A stretch of 64,000 bases of DNA from an uncultured Dysosmobacter sp. (GTDB taxonomy: Bacteria; Bacillota; Clostridia; Oscillospirales; Oscillospiraceae). Numbering within the stretch: position 1 is the stretch's first letter; each line of letters starts with the position of its first letter. A program made the translations under genes and the position numbers. Shown here in pieces: positions 63,191 to 64,000 of this stretch. Location: assembly GCA_947625655.1 (NCBI GenBank), contig CANQPD010000005.1:115340-179339 (forward strand), given 5' to 3'. The notes under the pieces were generated by a model, which searched no databases, was not told the origin of the DNA, and saw only the letters and a program-made list of their open reading frames with translations.

Positions 63191-63703
63191 TCAATCGTCG
63201 GGGTGGGTCTTTCGGAAGACCGCCCGGTACAGCAGGGTGACGGGGACGGTCAGCGGGGCGGTAACGCAGAACTCCCGCAGCGTCACAAAGGCGCTGGCGC
63301 CCCAGGCGGCCTTTCCGGCGATCCACAGCAGCAGGCCATGGAAGACGCCGCTCATGAGAAAGGCGGCGGCGGTCCCCGCCAGGGAACAGAGGATGCCGGC
63401 GGGCAGCAGGCTCTGGGACAGCAGCGCCGCGCACAGGCCCGCCAGGGGGAACAGCAGCGTGTAAAAGCAGGGAAAGCCGCCCGGCAGCAGCAGGTCGCAG
63501 AAAACGCCCACCGCCAGGGCAAAGACGGTGCCGGGCACCGGCCCCTCATAGGCGGCGGGCACCACCGCCAGCAGCGGATAGACAAAGGGGATGACGCCCC
63601 AGACGGTGATCCGCTGGCAGACGGCCCCCTGTACCAGGAGGCACAGCGCCGCGGCGGCGGCATACAGCGCCCATTTAAAGATGGTTTCATTACGGGCCAG
63701 CAC
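63191..63703 (-). CDS. mreD: Rod shape-determining protein MreD
   Basis: 170 residues from a GTG behind AAGGAGG. Five or six membrane helices; FKWALYAAAAALCLLVQGAV, PFVYPLLAVVPAAYEGPVPGTVFALAVGVFCDLLLPG matches MreD. Partner of MreC and MrdA in the elongation complex. mreC should lie to the right, behind a repeat tract. Confidence 0.88.
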   Translation of the reverse strand: MLARNETIFKWALYAAAAALCLLVQGAVCQRITVWGVIPFVYPLLAVVPAAYEGPVPGTVFALAVGVFCDLLLPGGFPCFYTLLFPLAGLCAALLSQSLLPAGILCSLAGTAAAFLMSGVFHGLLLWIAGKAAWGASAFVTLREFCVTAPLTVPVTLLYRAVFRKTHPDD

Positions 63704-63781
63704 AGGCGGCGGACCTCCTTATCACAGAATATGAAACACGGCCCTCCGGCGGGCCGGCTCCGGCAGGGGAGAGACGGCGCG

Positions 63782-64000
63782 GCGGAATGAGAGAGCATGC
63801 GCCGAAAGGCGGATGCGAGGGATATGGAGCTTGGGGCCCCCGGCGGAGCCCAGCGAAGCGGGTCCGGTGGGGAAGAGACGGCGCAGCGGAATGAGAGAGC
63901 ATTCGCCGAAAGGCGGATGCGAAGGATATGGAGCTTGGGGCCCCCGGCGGAGCCCAGCGAAGCGGGTCCGGTGGGGAAGAGACGGCGCAGCGGAATGAGA
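63782..64000 (-). repeat. 104-bp tandem repeat upstream of mreD (runs off window)
   Basis: Units start at about 63787, 63891 and 63995 (exact 104-base spacing of ATGAGA). The first two differ at a few positions; the third is cut by the window end. Each contains short hairpins such as CGCC-tttc-GGCG. An open frame runs from the edge through the repeats to a TGA at 63724-63722, just before the mreD ribosome site. It could be the 3' end of mreC, but 104 is not a multiple of three and all frames are open, so I do not call it a gene. Confidence 0.8.

Noticed and set aside
63722..64000. 3' end of mreC reading through the 104-bp repeats
   Set aside because: All frames of the repeat are open and the unit length shifts the frame, so openness is not evidence of coding. 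The gene end cannot be placed without sequence to the right.

Overview
The window is high-GC DNA (low-60s % by eye) from an obligately anaerobic, low-GC-type Firmicute lineage with secondarily raised GC, most like the Oscillospiraceae/Ruminococcaceae (Clostridia). I infer this from the replication-origin gene order (dnaA-dnaN-yaaA-recF-remB-gyrB-gyrA on one side, rpmH-rnpA-yidD-yidC-jag on the other), T-box leaders on tRNA synthetase genes, a group B-type [FeFe] hydrogenase, ParAB with parS sites, and GTG/TTG starts behind strong AGGAGG sites. No species is claimed.

Layout. 0-8 kb: a partial hydrogenase (minus strand), then a DUF4340 protein and two OmpR-type two-component systems (plus). 8-12.5 kb: a PaaI thioesterase, divergent from a metal-resistance operon (ArsR-type sensor, free-standing HMA protein, methyltransferase, CPC-type P1B ATPase). 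12.5-17.3 kb: small membrane protein, MarR-MATE operon with visible operators, a HEAT-like protein, NAD synthetase. 17.6-28.5 kb: rnhA, SHOCT protein, gyrA, gyrB, remB, recF, yaaA, dnaN, oriC, dnaA. 28.9-31.9 kb: rpmH, rnpA, yidD, yidC, jag. 32-35.5 kb: two successive ECF sigma/membrane-partner pairs, each behind a matching ECF-like promoter. 35.5-41 kb: T-box-glyS, an LTA-synthase-like phosphotransferase, an NCS2 purine permease. 41-54 kb (minus): DUF6881, alanyl-tRNA editing protein, acetyltransferase, NagZ-like lipoprotein, SMI1/KNR4-LRR protein, aspS, SLH protein, T-box-hisS, an MgsA-like protein, MinD-like ATPase. 54-64 kb (minus): rsmG, mscL, serS, a coiled-coil protein, parB, parA, a GH13 glucosidase, mrdA, mreD.

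The most unusual content is non-coding. (1) Downstream of aspS and rnhA sit related hairpin cassettes (two identical 212-bp copies and one of 156 bp), each followed by an extra copy of the host gene's last 60-69 bases. The extra tails differ from the genuine ends almost only at synonymous positions, while the two aspS cassettes are identical. This looks like a small integrating element that supplies a new gene 3' end and displaces the old one next to the native terminator. (2) A different palindromic element occurs three times (8.0, 23.7 and 24.4 kb), with stem sequences that differ but stay complementary. (3) Seven hairpins are packed in about 190 bp between yidD and yidC, and a 104-bp tandem repeat runs off the right edge.

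The genes work together mainly as the replication, segregation and cell-shape core of the chromosome. The usual jag-mnmE-mnmG-rsmG-parA-parB continuity is broken: rsmG and parAB lie about 22-27 kb from jag in the opposite orientation, with no mnmE/mnmG between.
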